NCBI GenBank assembly: GCA_016709495.1
Contig: JADJMS010000009.1
Location: 131,528-195,527 of the forward strand
Direction of reading: 5' to 3'
DNA: 64,000 nt
From: Candidatus Dechloromonas phosphorivorans
GTDB lineage: Bacteria; Pseudomonadota; Gammaproteobacteria; Burkholderiales; Rhodocyclaceae
Shown: positions 24,908 through 34,434 of the stretch, piece after piece
How positions within the stretch are numbered: the stretch's first letter is position 1
How the letters are laid out: each line of letters begins with the position of its first letter
Notes under the pieces: model-generated
Seen by the model: only the letters and a program-made list of their open reading frames with translations
What the model was told of the DNA's origin: nothing
The model's database searches: none
Program-made: the position numbers and the translations under genes

Positions 24908-27572
24908 TCAGCATATCGCGGCTGTCCGCCAATGCGGCTTTTCATCCAGGCCCCAATAGAAGCAATGCAGCTTGGGTCCGGTTTGGTCGGCGAAGACAGA
25001 GAAGACTGGCAGATGACCGAAACTGGCCCAGCGATAATCACTTTCGGCTATCGCCCCGCCCAGCGGTAACGGTTTGCTCCAGGTGTTGCCATCGGGTGAG
25101 GTAATCAAATGGAGCGGCGCGCCGGCATTTTCCGGCCATAGGTGCAGTAGAGCATGTCCTCCCCTGCGGGCCAAAGGCAGTCAGCGCGGCCCCGCCGAAT
25201 GCCCATTCGCCCGGCAGTCGCACAGGTGCAGCCCAGGTCTTGCCATCCTCGGTTGAGGTCAGGTTGAGGCGCGGGGCGTTGTCGCCCACAGTGGGGTAGA
25301 CAAGATAGAGGCGGCCGCGGAATGTGGCAGTGGCGATCCGTTCGCCGACCGTGGCCACCGCGTCCTTGATCACTGATGGCGTGCCTAGCTTGTTCGGCGG
25401 AAGGAAGGGCAGGCAGGCAACCTGGCAACTATGGGTGACGTAGAAAATATACAGCGTATTGCCTTCGCCAAACCGGGTCAGCGTGATGTAGGGACTGTCG
25501 CGGTCGGCCAGTGTGGTCAGCGGGAGCAGGTCGATCTTGTCCAGCCCAAACCCGGTAAACAAGCAACCGTCGGAACCTTGCAGCACGATTTGCGGCAGGT
25601 TGTCGGGGGTCGGCACCGCCTGCACCAAATGTATCTTGTAATTGGCGGGGACGCCGGTCAGGGCGACCGGCTTGTTGCTGGTCCACACGCTGCCATTCCA
25701 TGCCCGTCGATACACCGAGCCATCCGGGTTGATGCCGAAACAATGCAGGTGATTGTCGTAGACCACTGGCGCCACGACGTTGGAGCAAATTATGCACGGG
25801 CGCATACGCTCCTGCTCGATGGACCACGACAACGGGTGTTGATCGCGCGCCGTTGCATCACTGAGGATGCGTTCGAGTTCCTCAATATTTTTCGTTGTTG
25901 CCAGCTTGGCCAGTTCGGGGGCAAGGGAGGCTTTCAGGATGTCTTCCAGCCACACATCCTCGAACAAGGCGGCCAGTGCCAGCAAGGTCGGATTGTCCGG
26001 TGCGTCGCCGTCAGCGGACTTGATGTCCGGGGTGCCATCGTTGGGCAGGCCGAGCCGGGACAGCGCAGTTTGGGCAATGACTTTCCAAATCGGGTAAGGC
26101 GCGCTGCGCTGGATTTCGCGCCATTGCGGCGCATATTGCAGGCTGCCCAGCCACTCTTCGCGGGGCAGGCCATCGGTGCCGCCGAGAATGGTCGTCGTAA
26201 TGCTCACCTCGTGGTTATCCACCTCGCAGCGCAGTTCATGGCCGCTGACCTGCGTGTTCTTGACGCTACCTGTGTTGCCGGACGATACCGAGCCGGCACC
26301 GCCCAGGCCGACGTAGGAAGCGGATACCGAGACCGCCCAGTCCATGCCGGTGGCCACCGCCTTTTCCAGCGTGCTGCGGTCCTTGCGGCTGCTCGCCGTG
26401 GCCTTGGCCGTGTATTTGTACCAGCCACCCAGCGTGATGCGCCCGAAAACATGGCTGCCGAACAAGCGCATGAACTCTTTGGCGCGCAACCGTTTGGCCG
26501 GCGCATCCTTGAGCAGCGCGATGATCCGTAGCTCGCTGAGCGCCTCGCCGCTCAATTCGAACTGGCGCGTTGCAAAGACAATCTGGCGCATTGGCGACCA
26601 GTGATAACGCGTCTGCACCTCCATCACCGAGGTGCCGCTGCTGCTCTCGAAGGCGTCGCTACGCTCCTCCTTGGTCTGGGCGTAGCGGACGGAACAGCTC
26701 ATGGCGCCGATACCGGTTCCCACGAACGCCGCACCGCTCGCCTGATTGGCCGTGGCAAATGACGATCCATTGATTTCGATCGTGCGCTCGGCCCGCATCA
26801 TCGCGCTTTCGCTGCGATAGGAACTACCGAAATCAAGCGCCTCCAGCGCCGGGCCGAACAGATCGGCATCCGTGCAGCGCTTGGGCATTGCCAGCGCCGC
26901 CCCGCCGGGCGCCTCGTGTAAACCCTCTGCATCGACGAAACGACCGCGCAGCAACTGATTGGCATAAATCAGGTCGACCGCCGACATCTCGTTCTTCTTC
27001 ACCGCAGCAGCCGTCATCTGGCTGGTCCGCTGCAGTGCTGCTTCCGTATCCTTGAGCAAAAGCGCCAGATTGTCCGCCTCCGGCTTGACCGACGGGAAGG
27101 CGCCGAGCCCCTCCTCGCGGAAGCGGGAAACCGCCGAACCCAGCAACTCGGCTATATCCTTTTGTATTTTCTCCTTCTCTGCGCCAGCCTCTTTCTCGGC
27201 CGCCTCGCGCAGCTTTTTGACTTCGTCGATCGCCTTGTTGATCTTTTCCTGCTTGACCTTGACCTCCGGGTCTTCGGCTGCGGCCTTGGGCGCCGACTTT
27301 TCCTGAGCGTCGATCCACGCCTGAACACTCTCTGCCGTAATCGACTCCACCTGATGCGCGCCCAGAGGCGAAGGCGACCGCTTGGCATCGCCATCGCCCT
27401 TTTCGATGGCCTCCTTGATCTGTGTTTTCACCGCCTGCCCAACCGGGGCAGAAAGGTTTTTCAGGAGCTTGATCGAAGTTACTCCCTGCTTCTGGAATAC
27501 CTCCTTGTACTGACCAAGGCCAACATGTGCCAGATAGCTTTCAAGCAATTCGAGTTCGGTTGGATTCGGCAT
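24908..27572 (-). CDS. SAM-MACPF-propeller protein (frame disrupted near the C-terminus)
   Basis: This large protein (about 885 residues after repair) has no signal peptide. Domains in order: a sterile-alpha-motif-like domain (LLESYLAHVGLGQYKEVF), a charged coiled-coil (about 95-140), then a MACPF/perforin-like domain. The MACPF signature FGSHVFGRITLGGWY (about residue 375) fits [FY]G[ST]H-x-x6-GG. The C-terminal third looks like a beta-propeller with BNR-type repeats STEDGKTW and SPDGNTW. The main frame ends at 25038, but homologous sequence (HALLHLWPENAG to 24908) continues after a shift near 25160. GGGAG precedes three ATGs; the third, at 27572, has the best spacing. MACPF proteins oligomerise into pores; the target here is unknown. 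Confidence 0.7.
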
Positions 27573-27578
27573 CATCAT

Positions 27579-27955
27579 CTCCCTGACGGTTGCAAAACAA
27601 TAGTCCACTGCGTCAATCCGGGACGCGAGCGAATGTCCATACCCTGTCAGGGAAGGCGCAGCCTGATTGCTACACCTGTTCTTCTTCTACACCCAGCCTC
27701 GCCGCGCGCGGGGATTATGCAAGACGTATTTTGGCGCCCGTCTGCCTAGCGGTCGGCATCCACGGTCAACCGGAATATATGCACAAAAATAGAAATGGCC
27801 CGGCTAGATGTAATGTCGATCTTTTTCAGATATTTGACGGCATGGCGTTTGGGCAAGGCTTTAACGACAAACCTGCACAATCCTGCGTGGTTGCTGGCTA
27901 CACAAGCTCAGGCTGTGCCGAGCATGGACTGCCTGAGTTCGCGATGCAAAATAAA
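27579..27955. other. Intergenic region between the MACPF gene and the PEP-CTERM terminator
   Basis: Apart from the ribosome site of the MACPF gene at its left end, I see no convincing gene here. A short plus-strand frame around 27795 (MARLDVMSIFFRYL) has no ribosome site and no family that I recognise; it could be an old remnant. Confidence 0.5.
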
Positions 27956-27985
27956 AATGCCGTTCAGACTTCACTGAACGGCATT
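27956..27985 (-). terminator. Rho-independent terminator of the PEP-CTERM gene
   Basis: A 12-base perfect stem, AATGCCGTTCAG paired with CTGAACGGCATT, has a six-base loop and on the minus strand runs into TTTTTATTTT. It lies 41 bases after the PEP-CTERM stop. Confidence 0.88.
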
Positions 27986-28025
27986 AGGGGTTGCCCCCGC
28001 ATCTTGTTTGCGGACTGCTTGTCGG

Positions 28026-28607
28026 TCAGACTTTGACGCGCCGGCGTGCCAGGAAAGAAGCGGCAAGTCCAAGACCCAGCAAGGCGAGTGATCCCGGCTC
28101 AGGAACGCTGGAGGTCAGGCCGCCTTCGAAACGAAAGACGTTGTCGTCGTAGTCGCGGTCACCACCTCCCAGGAGATCCTCAAAGCCGACCAGGAACACC
28201 CCGCCGCCAAGGTTGTCGACACCCGCATGCATCATGCTATCGCTGTTCCGCGAAGCAGCACCCATCCGGAATGTGTCGCCGGTGTTCTCGACATAAATAC
28301 CGAACACCAGTTCATCGCCAATGTTGTGATTGACGTCGATAAGGCTTGCCCCGATCGTCAGGCTGGCGCCGACGTCCACGTTACGTGCAATGAACATATC
28401 TGGATCTGCGGAAAAAAGCTTGAGCTGGCTGGTATAACCGGCTGTTGCCGGTAACACGGTGATTTTGACGTCGCCACCGGACCAGAAAAGCTGACCACCG
28501 AGTAGCGGGGCAGCCGACACCTCGACTGTCGCTGTCAGCAAGGACATGGCGAGCACGCCGGCAGCAAGGAGGCGGGATTTTTTTAAAAGGGAGCGGATGG
28601 AGGACAT
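28026..28607 (-). CDS. PEP-CTERM sorting-domain protein (DUF4114-like)
   Basis: This is a 193-residue exported protein. It has a signal peptide ending VEVSAAP, a body with FGIYVENTGDTF and VGFEDLLGGGDRDYDDNVF that resembles DUF4114, and the C-terminal sorting signal VPEPGSLALLGLGLAASF followed by ARRRVKV. PEP-CTERM proteins are processed by exosortase and linked to extracellular polysaccharide and floc formation. No exosortase gene is in the window. AAGGA precedes the ATG at 28607; a longer frame to 28814 is not supported. A sigma-54 promoter lies 77 bases upstream and a terminator follows. Confidence 0.92.
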   Translation of the reverse strand: MSSIRSLLKKSRLLAAGVLAMSLLTATVEVSAAPLLGGQLFWSGGDVKITVLPATAGYTSQLKLFSADPDMFIARNVDVGASLTIGASLIDVNHNIGDELVFGIYVENTGDTFRMGAASRNSDSMMHAGVDNLGGGVFLVGFEDLLGGGDRDYDDNVFRFEGGLTSSVPEPGSLALLGLGLAASFLARRRVKV

Positions 28608-28681
28608 GGTTTTTTCCTTGGGGAAAGGGTGGCGATTGTTTGACTTGTTTTCGATTTTTGATTTTCGACTCTGAACAGTAA

Positions 28682-28698
28682 AAGCACATAGCGTGCCT
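28682..28698 (-). promoter_or_regulatory. Sigma-54 promoter of the PEP-CTERM gene
   Basis: On the minus strand the site reads AGGCACGCTATGTGCTT, close to the consensus TGGCACGN4TTGCW, with the exact GG-N10-GC spacing. The PEP-CTERM ATG is 77 bases downstream. Sigma-54 (RpoN) with PrsK/PrsR control of PEP-CTERM genes is known in Zoogloea. Confidence 0.75.
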
Positions 28699-28831
28699 GT
28701 GCGGAAAAGGTCGATAAAACCTCGGGATGGCGGGAAGTAGCGGTGTTCGGCTGCTCCGATGTGTAAGATTTGTCGACACCGAATAGCGGTATATCCACCC
28801 CTCTGGACGGGCATCAGTCCAGAACGGTAGC

Positions 28832-28926
28832 GTGCAGATCAAACTGGTCAATGCCTGGTCTGCCGAAGTGCACCTCGCCATGAATTTCGACCAGATCCTG
28901 GCCTACGTGGATCAGGCCGGGGCTTT
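28832..28926 (+). pseudogene. Remnant of an acnB-like C-terminus
   Basis: Translated on the plus strand from 28832, this short piece reads VQIKLVNAWSAEVHLAMNFD then QILAYVDQAG, which aligns without gaps to the last residues of AcnB at 19533-19620 (EQIKLVNAKSAEVYRYMNFD then QIPAFVEQA). It has no start codon or upstream homology, and the nucleotide match is partial. It is probably the relic of a diverged second aconitase rather than a recent copy. It abuts the end of the LytTR gene. Confidence 0.7.
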
Positions 28927-29668
28927 TTACATCTGCCTGAACAAATGTGCGTAGCTGCGGCTGACCGCGATCCGCTCGGGCCGGTCGCGCAGGGAGAGCG
29001 AGAGCTTACCGAGTAGTTCGTGGTGTGCGGCGTGTATTTGCCGAACATTGACTACCGTGCTGCGGTGTACCTGCCAGAATTCCTTGGGATCGAGCTGTTC
29101 GACCAGTTCCTTGAGCGGCGTGCGCAGCAGCAATTCGGCGTCGCGGGTCAGCGCCAGTGTGTATTTGTCGGCAGATTGCAGGTAGCAGACGTCTTCGACG
29201 GCGACCAGGCGGACAGTTTGCCCAACCTGGGCGCGCAGCCAGCGCAGGGGTTCCGGGCTGGTCGGGGTGGCGAGCAAGCGTTGCAGGCGGACGAGCAGTT
29301 GGTCGGGTGCTGTGCCGCTTTGCTGTTTGAGGCGTTCGACACAGCGCGCCAGGCGTTCGTCAGAGACGGGCTTGAGCAGGTAGTCGACCGCCGCTTGCTC
29401 GAAAGCCTGTAGCGCGTGGTCGTCGTAGGCGGTGACGAAGACGATGCGGCAATTGGCTGGCGCGTTGCGCGCGGCTTCCAGTCCGCTTTGGCCCGGCATG
29501 CGGATATCGAGGAAGGCGATGTCGGCTTGGGACTCGGCCAGTGCCGGCTGCCGCTGCCATGCCGTCATGGACAACGGCGACGATCTGCAATTCAGGCCAC
29601 AGACGCAGGAGGCGGCGTTTGAGGTTGTCGGCCAGATGCATTTCGTCGTCGGCGATGAGGGCTTTCAA
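28927..29668 (-). CDS. LytTR-family response regulator (frame disrupted)
   Basis: This is the response regulator of the sensor kinase encoded just upstream. The receiver domain begins MKALIADDEMHLADNLKRRL with the acidic pocket, continues after a frame change near 29560 with ADIAFLDIRMPGQSGLE (phospho-acceptor Asp) and DYLLKPVSDERL (Lys). The LytTR DNA-binding domain follows: VCYLQSADKYTLALTR, LKELVEQLDPKEFWQVHRST. LytTR domains bind direct repeats. The start overlaps the kinase stop (ATGA). One base error near GCGGCAGCC explains the break. Confidence 0.85.
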
Positions 29669-30648
29669 GCGCTTTGCTCCGTGATGGGGAGCGTGAGTTT
29701 TGCGGTGGCACCGCCGGCGGCATTGCCGTTTAGCGTCAAACGTCCGGCGTCACCGAACAGGCTGGCCAGTCGCGCACTCACGTTGCTCAGGCCGGTGCCT
29801 TGGCTGCTCTCGGTCAGCCCCATGCCGTTATCGCTGACTTCAATATCCAATCTGTTACGGTCGACGCGGATTTTGATGCCGATTTCTCCGCCGCCGAGTT
29901 TTGGTTCGATGCCGTGGCGCACGGCGTTTTCAACCAGCGGTTGGAGCAGCATGGGCGGGAAGGGCTGGTGACGGGTTTCGGCAGGCGCCTCAAGGTGCCA
30001 ATGCAGACGGTCGCCGAAACGGATTTTCATGATCTGCAGGTAATTCTCCAGCATCTCGAGTTCATCAGCGAGGGTTGAACGCTCACTGCGTGCCCGCGCC
30101 AGGGCGACGCGTAGCCAGTCGTTGAGGCGTTCGAGCAGGCTTTTCGCGAGGGCTGGATCGCTGTCTATCAGGCTGCTGAGATTGGCCAGCGTGTTGAACA
30201 GGAAATGCGGCTCGATCTGCGCCTGCAAGAGTTTGAGATGCGCCTCGGTCTCGCGTTTTTCGCTTTCGCTGGCCAGGAGTTGGCGCTGCTTTATTTCGGC
30301 ATCGATTCGTTCGGCCAGCAGCAGCGCGATCGTGCCGATCAGGCAGAAGAAGAGGCCGATGGCCAGGGCCTTGCCAGTCCACGGCTGGTGCCAGCCGCCC
30401 AGGTCAGTGATGAACATGGCCAGACTGACGCCGATGGTTACGCATACGACCAGTGCGGCGAGTCGCTTACGGCCGCTGGGATACCTGCCGAGAATGAAAA
30501 GGCTAACCAGGGCAAAAGTCAGGCCGATGCAGTGGGCAAAAACGAGGTTGTGCCGGAGTGAGAACTCCGGCTTCAGCAGGGTCAATAGCCCGCCGATGGC
30601 CGTATTGAAAACCAGCGTGGCAAGAAGGTAGATCAGCCTTTTTCTCAT
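29665..30648 (-). CDS. LytS/AlgZ-type sensor histidine kinase
   Basis: This 327-residue kinase belongs to the His_kinase (PF06580) type. The first about 115 residues contain four hydrophobic segments, followed by a coiled-coil and the phospho-acceptor EPHFLFNTLANLSSL, the N box PLVENAVRHGIEPK and the G box DNGMGLTESSQGTGLSN. It has no periplasmic sensor domain, so it probably senses through its membrane part or the neighbouring transport proteins. It is coupled to the response regulator by ATGA. A copy of the GTYGACCGTAAC repeat lies in the coding region. Confidence 0.9.
   Translation of the reverse strand: MRKRLIYLLATLVFNTAIGGLLTLLKPEFSLRHNLVFAHCIGLTFALVSLFILGRYPSGRKRLAALVVCVTIGVSLAMFITDLGGWHQPWTGKALAIGLFFCLIGTIALLLAERIDAEIKQRQLLASESEKRETEAHLKLLQAQIEPHFLFNTLANLSSLIDSDPALAKSLLERLNDWLRVALARARSERSTLADELEMLENYLQIMKIRFGDRLHWHLEAPAETRHQPFPPMLLQPLVENAVRHGIEPKLGGGEIGIKIRVDRNRLDIEVSDNGMGLTESSQGTGLSNVSARLASLFGDAGRLTLNGNAAGGATAKLTLPITEQSA
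29854..29865 (-). repeat. GTYGACCGTAAC dispersed repeat, copy 6
   Basis: GTCGACCGTAAC on the minus strand lies inside the histidine kinase gene, where it encodes VDRN; this is the only copy in this orientation. Confidence 0.6.
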
Positions 30649-30669
30649 GAGCGGATTATCCGTGTGCTT

Positions 30670-31738
30670 TCACGGCAGGGCAATTTTCAGGCCGAGCGTC
30701 AGGCTGCGCCGGACGAGGGCGGAAAACTCCTGGCGGGCGTTGCCCTGCGGCAAAACGGCCAGTGCGTAGGCGCTGATTTGCGGACTGAGGACGGTTTCGC
30801 CATAGCTGGCCAATTCATTGCCGTGGTCATTCAGGTTGCGGCTGAACATCAGGCGCCAGTAGCCCGTTTCAGCCATCAGGTTGCTTTGCCAGACGAGATG
30901 CAGGTAGTCGCGGCCAAGCAGGCGCGGCGCCTGGCCGAGGGCGATGCCGGGTTGTGTGATGGCTCGCTGGAAATAGGAGTTTTCCTGCGCCGCCGTATAG
31001 CCATGACCATCGTGCAAATATTCGACGCTCAGCGACTGGCTGTTTTCGAAGGTGTAAGCGGCGCCGAGCAGCGCAGTTGTGCGGCGGGGCGAGTTGGCCT
31101 GTACCGTGAATGGCTGGCTGATGTCGGCTGGCGATTGCAATGCGACAGGCTGCGTCGAGGAACCGAGTTCGCCATAAAGAAGGAGGGCATCACTCAGTGT
31201 GTTTTGGCCATAGGCGCCGTAGAAGGCGGGGGTGTCAGGCGCCTTGAGGGCAACCAGGCCGAGCGCCCACTCGTCGCCACGGCGGTCGAATTTGGCCAGC
31301 CAGCTATCGCGCCAGGCATCCGGTTGGCTGGTGCTATGGCCGGTGTTGAAGATATGAACCAGGCTGGCGCTGCTTTGCATGTCCGGCGTCCATGAGATCT
31401 TTGCCGAATCCATGCCAACCAGTTCGCGCATCGTTGAGATAGGCATCGTCACTTTGCTGCGTGGCGGCGCTGTCAGCTCTGTTCTGCCAAGTCGCGATGG
31501 TGCGCGCCGTCAGCCGTACGGTCTCGCTCTCCGCTTTCAGGTTGAGGCGCAGTTCGCCGACGGCGCTGCGTTCCGGCAAGTGGGCAAGGCGATTGCCGGG
31601 GTTGAGAATGCTGTCTTCGCGTAGAACGCTGTGTTTGCCGTAGCCGTACAGCATGCCATCCCAGGTGGTAAGCCAGTCGCTCTGGGCGGTTGCAGTGGTC
31701 GCCAGACAGGCGCCGAAGGTGAGCAGGGCAAGCTTCAC
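30670..31738 (-). CDS. Putative outer-membrane beta-barrel protein (frame disrupted)
   Basis: The signal peptide (MKLALLTFGACLATTATAQ) is followed by a body rich in alternating hydrophobic and aromatic residues, as in a beta-barrel: LNLKAESETVRLTARTIATW, then after a shift near 31427 ELVGMDSAKISWTPD, LSVEYLHDGHGYTAAQ and a final LTLGLKIALP. It overlaps the LolA-like gene stop. Position in an operon with a LolD/FtsX-like transporter and a LolA-like protein suggests a role in moving lipid or lipoprotein to the outer membrane. I do not recognise the exact family. Confidence 0.65.
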
Positions 31739-32472
31739 TGCATCTGGCCCAGGTCGAACTCGGCGGCGGCGATTTTTTTGACCTTGACCGAGCTGAACTC
31801 CATGGTCGTTTCGGCATCGATCGGCGCATCGCGGATCACCATACGGCTGACGAAAGGCGTGCGCCGGCCATCATGGGCGATGGTGTTGGCGTACTCGAAG
31901 TGGGCTGTCTTGAGCAGTTTGCCACTCACCGAGTAGAACTCCGCCTTGAGGCCGACACTGCGTTTGACCGATACCCAGTAGCGAATACGGTCGTAAGTCG
32001 TGCGCTTGTGTTTGGCCGTCAAGGCAAGGATATGGCACGCTTCGCCATCCAGCATTTCGTTACCGTCGAGTTGGGCATCGTAATCGCCGGCATAATTGGT
32101 TGCCGCGATGTCTCCGTTCGAAGCCTGCCCGCTCATCCGCTGGCGCGGTGAAATCGGGATCGGTTTGGATAAACCCGGCCGGGTCAGCCACATGCTGCGC
32201 GCCACTTGCAGCAGCTTGGAGCCTTTGAAGCGAGCCGGTTCCTGTGTCTCGGCGACACTCGATTCGTCGGTGGCCTTGACGATCAGGCGCTGCGTTTCGC
32301 CGATACGCTCACCATCGCGTGAGGTCAACAGAATCTCCCATTCAATGCCGGGCAGACCGCCGCCACGCGCACGATCTGAGGCTTGCAGGATGTTGGTCGC
32401 ATCGGGGGCGGCCCAGGCTGAGTGGCTCACGTTGATCAGGCAGAACAGCAACAGGTTCAGCAATTTGGTCAT
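31735..32472 (-). CDS. LolA-like outer-membrane lipoprotein-sorting protein
   Basis: This 245-residue periplasmic protein has a signal peptide ending SHSAWAAPD. The mature part resembles the outer-membrane lipoprotein-sorting protein family: ILQASDRARGGGLPGIEWEI, MWLTRPGLSKPIPISPRQRM, YDAQLDGNEMLDGEACHIL, then RIRYWVSVKRSVGLKAEFYS. Such proteins have a LolA/LolB-like half-barrel that can carry a lipid tail. ABC genes upstream and a barrel gene downstream support a transport chain from inner to outer membrane. Confidence 0.78.
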   Translation of the reverse strand: MTKLLNLLLFCLINVSHSAWAAPDATNILQASDRARGGGLPGIEWEILLTSRDGERIGETQRLIVKATDESSVAETQEPARFKGSKLLQVARSMWLTRPGLSKPIPISPRQRMSGQASNGDIAATNYAGDYDAQLDGNEMLDGEACHILALTAKHKRTTYDRIRYWVSVKRSVGLKAEFYSVSGKLLKTAHFEYANTIAHDGRRTPFVSRMVIRDAPIDAETTMEFSSVKVKKIAAAEFDLGQMQ

Positions 32473-32482
32473 GGTGTTTCCC

Positions 32483-33730
32483 TTAAACATGGCCAAGCGC
32501 ATCGATGATGTCCTTGCGCGCGGCGCGCCGCGCCGGCATGTAGGCGGCCAGGGTGCCGACGACGCTCATCAGGATGAAGGTGAAGCTGACCCGGCCAATA
32601 TCCATATCGACCAGCAGCGGTACCGGGGCGACGCTGTTGGGCGGGATGTAGGAAATGTTGGCCAGGTTGATGCCCCAGCGTACGGTCAGTGTGATGAGCA
32701 GGCCGAGCAGGCAACCGATCAGGGTGAGCAGCATCGATTCGGTGGTGAATAGCCGGACAACGCCGCTGCGTTTGAGGCCGATGGCACGCAGCGTACCAAT
32801 TTCGCGGGTGCGTTCAACCACGGTCATGCCCATTGAGTTGGCGACGCTCATGACGACGACGGTCAACACTATCGAAGCGATGAAGCCGAAAATCATGTCA
32901 AACATGCCGTGTACCTGATTGTAGAAATCGGACAACTCTTGCCAAGTTTGGATCTCGACAGCGTAGCCGGCGCCGTTCAGATTGGTCAGCAGGTGGTCGC
33001 GCAGCATCTTGGTCTGGGATACATCGTCGAGCAGAACGGTCAGGCGGTCGGCGCGCCCTTCGGCATCAAGCAGGGTGCGCGTCAGGTCCAGCGTCAGGAA
33101 GGCAAACTTGTCGTTGCTGCGGGCATTGCCGGTGTTGAAGGTGTGGCCGACCGTCACATCCAGCGCATTGGCTTGGCCGCTCAGTGAATTGACCAGCATG
33201 GCGCCTTGGCCACCGCTGGCGAGATGCAACATGTCGGCCAGGCCTTCGCTCAGTTCCACCACCTCGGGTCGCGCCGGGTCGAGTTGTTTCTTTATCTTTG
33301 GGACAACCGCGTTATCAGCCTCACTCTGCTGCAAAAGTGCCATGGCCCGTGGCTCAACCCCCTCGGCGATGAAGATGGTGCTGGCGCGGCCATTGCTGAG
33401 CAGGCCACTCAAGGCCAGGCGCGGGGCGACCAGCTTGACGTGCGGCTCGTCGCGCAGCAACTGGCTGATGGCATCGACTTCAGCCTGGGTGAGCAGATAG
33501 CGTTCCGGGTCGAGCTTGCCTTCCGTGCGCATGCCGCGCTTGCTGACCGTCAGGTGGCCGATCATTTCGTCGTGGATCGACTGGCGGGCCAGACCACCGT
33601 ACACGTTGTGCGTGTAGCCGGCGAAGAGGGCAATCGCCGAGAAGCCCAAGGCAATGGCGAGCAGCGTTACCAGCGAACGGCGACGGTTGCGCAGCAGGCC
33701 GCGCAAAGCCAGCTTGAAGATGTTTTTCAT
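32483..33730 (-). CDS. ABC transporter permease, FtsX/LolE-like
   Basis: This 415-residue permease has one N-terminal membrane segment (about 18-38), a periplasmic domain and three further segments at about 280-300, 335-360 and 375-400, the MacB/FtsX topology. The segment VVERTREIGTLRAIGLKRSG is the typical coupling motif. It pairs with the ATPase encoded upstream (four-base overlap). The family includes LolCE and MacB, which move lipoproteins or other substrates by mechanotransmission rather than through a channel. Confidence 0.9.
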   Translation of the reverse strand: MKNIFKLALRGLLRNRRRSLVTLLAIALGFSAIALFAGYTHNVYGGLARQSIHDEMIGHLTVSKRGMRTEGKLDPERYLLTQAEVDAISQLLRDEPHVKLVAPRLALSGLLSNGRASTIFIAEGVEPRAMALLQQSEADNAVVPKIKKQLDPARPEVVELSEGLADMLHLASGGQGAMLVNSLSGQANALDVTVGHTFNTGNARSNDKFAFLTLDLTRTLLDAEGRADRLTVLLDDVSQTKMLRDHLLTNLNGAGYAVEIQTWQELSDFYNQVHGMFDMIFGFIASIVLTVVVMSVANSMGMTVVERTREIGTLRAIGLKRSGVVRLFTTESMLLTLIGCLLGLLITLTVRWGINLANISYIPPNSVAPVPLLVDMDIGRVSFTFILMSVVGTLAAYMPARRAARKDIIDALGHV

Positions 33731-34434
33731 GCCATCACCTCGTCGCTTTCGATGCTGCCGTCGCGCAGCAGAATCTTGCGGTCCACGTGATCAAGCAGGC
33801 GCGGGTCGTGGGTGGTAAAGACGAAAGTCACCTGGCGTGCGCGGTTCATCTCGCGCATCAGGTCGACGACCATGCGGCTGTTTTCCGAATCCAGATTGGC
33901 CGTTGGCTCATCGGCAATCACCAGCTTGGGTTCGACGACCAGGGCACGGGCGATGGCGACGCGCTGGCGCTGACCGCCGGAGAGCTTGTCCGGCAATGAG
34001 TCCTTGAAGCGTTCTAGGCCGACATCACGCAGCGCTGCAGCGGCCAGCTCGCGTGCCTTATGTTCAGCGCCGCCGCGAATCTGCAAGGGCAGCATGACAT
34101 TCTCCAGCGCTGAAAGAACGGGGACGAGGTTAAAGTTCTGGAAAACGAAGCCAATATGGCGGGCGCGAAAGTCAGTCAGCGCATCGTCATCCATGCCCCC
34201 CGTTGCCTGCTCACCAAAACAGACTTCGCCGGCTGTCGGCGCATCGATCAGCCCGACGATGTTCATCAAGGTCGACTTGCCGCTGCCGGATGGCCCCCAA
34301 ACCGCCAGAAACTCGCCGGCATGGATGTCCAGCGAAATGCTGTTCAGCGCGTCGATACTGGTTTCGCCAAGACGGAAGCGGCGGCGGACATTGCGCAGTT
34401 TGAGCAGCGCTGGCGCGGTGATGATCTTATTCAT
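33727..34434 (-). CDS. ABC transporter ATP-binding protein, LolD/MacB-like
   Basis: This 235-residue nucleotide-binding subunit has Walker A GPSGSGKST, signature LSGGQRQRVAIARAL, Walker B LVIADEPTANLD and the switch His in FVFTTHDPRL. It is the first gene of the operon that continues with the permease, LolA-like protein, barrel protein, kinase and regulator. No upstream regulator site was identified in the 276 bases before the divergent binding-protein gene, where a degenerate repeat, GATAACCGTAAC, occurs near 34613. Confidence 0.92.
   Translation of the reverse strand: MNKIITAPALLKLRNVRRRFRLGETSIDALNSISLDIHAGEFLAVWGPSGSGKSTLMNIVGLIDAPTAGEVCFGEQATGGMDDDALTDFRARHIGFVFQNFNLVPVLSALENVMLPLQIRGGAEHKARELAAAALRDVGLERFKDSLPDKLSGGQRQRVAIARALVVEPKLVIADEPTANLDSENSRMVVDLMREMNRARQVTFVFTTHDPRLLDHVDRKILLRDGSIESDEVMA

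Noticed and set aside
25431..26531. Long plus-strand frame (366 codons) antisense to the MACPF gene
   Set aside because: Shadow frame with low-complexity, Arg/Gln/Gly-rich translation and no ribosome site.
27795..27977. 60-codon plus-strand frame before the PEP-CTERM terminator
   Set aside because: It runs into the terminator stem, has no ribosome site and no match that I can name.
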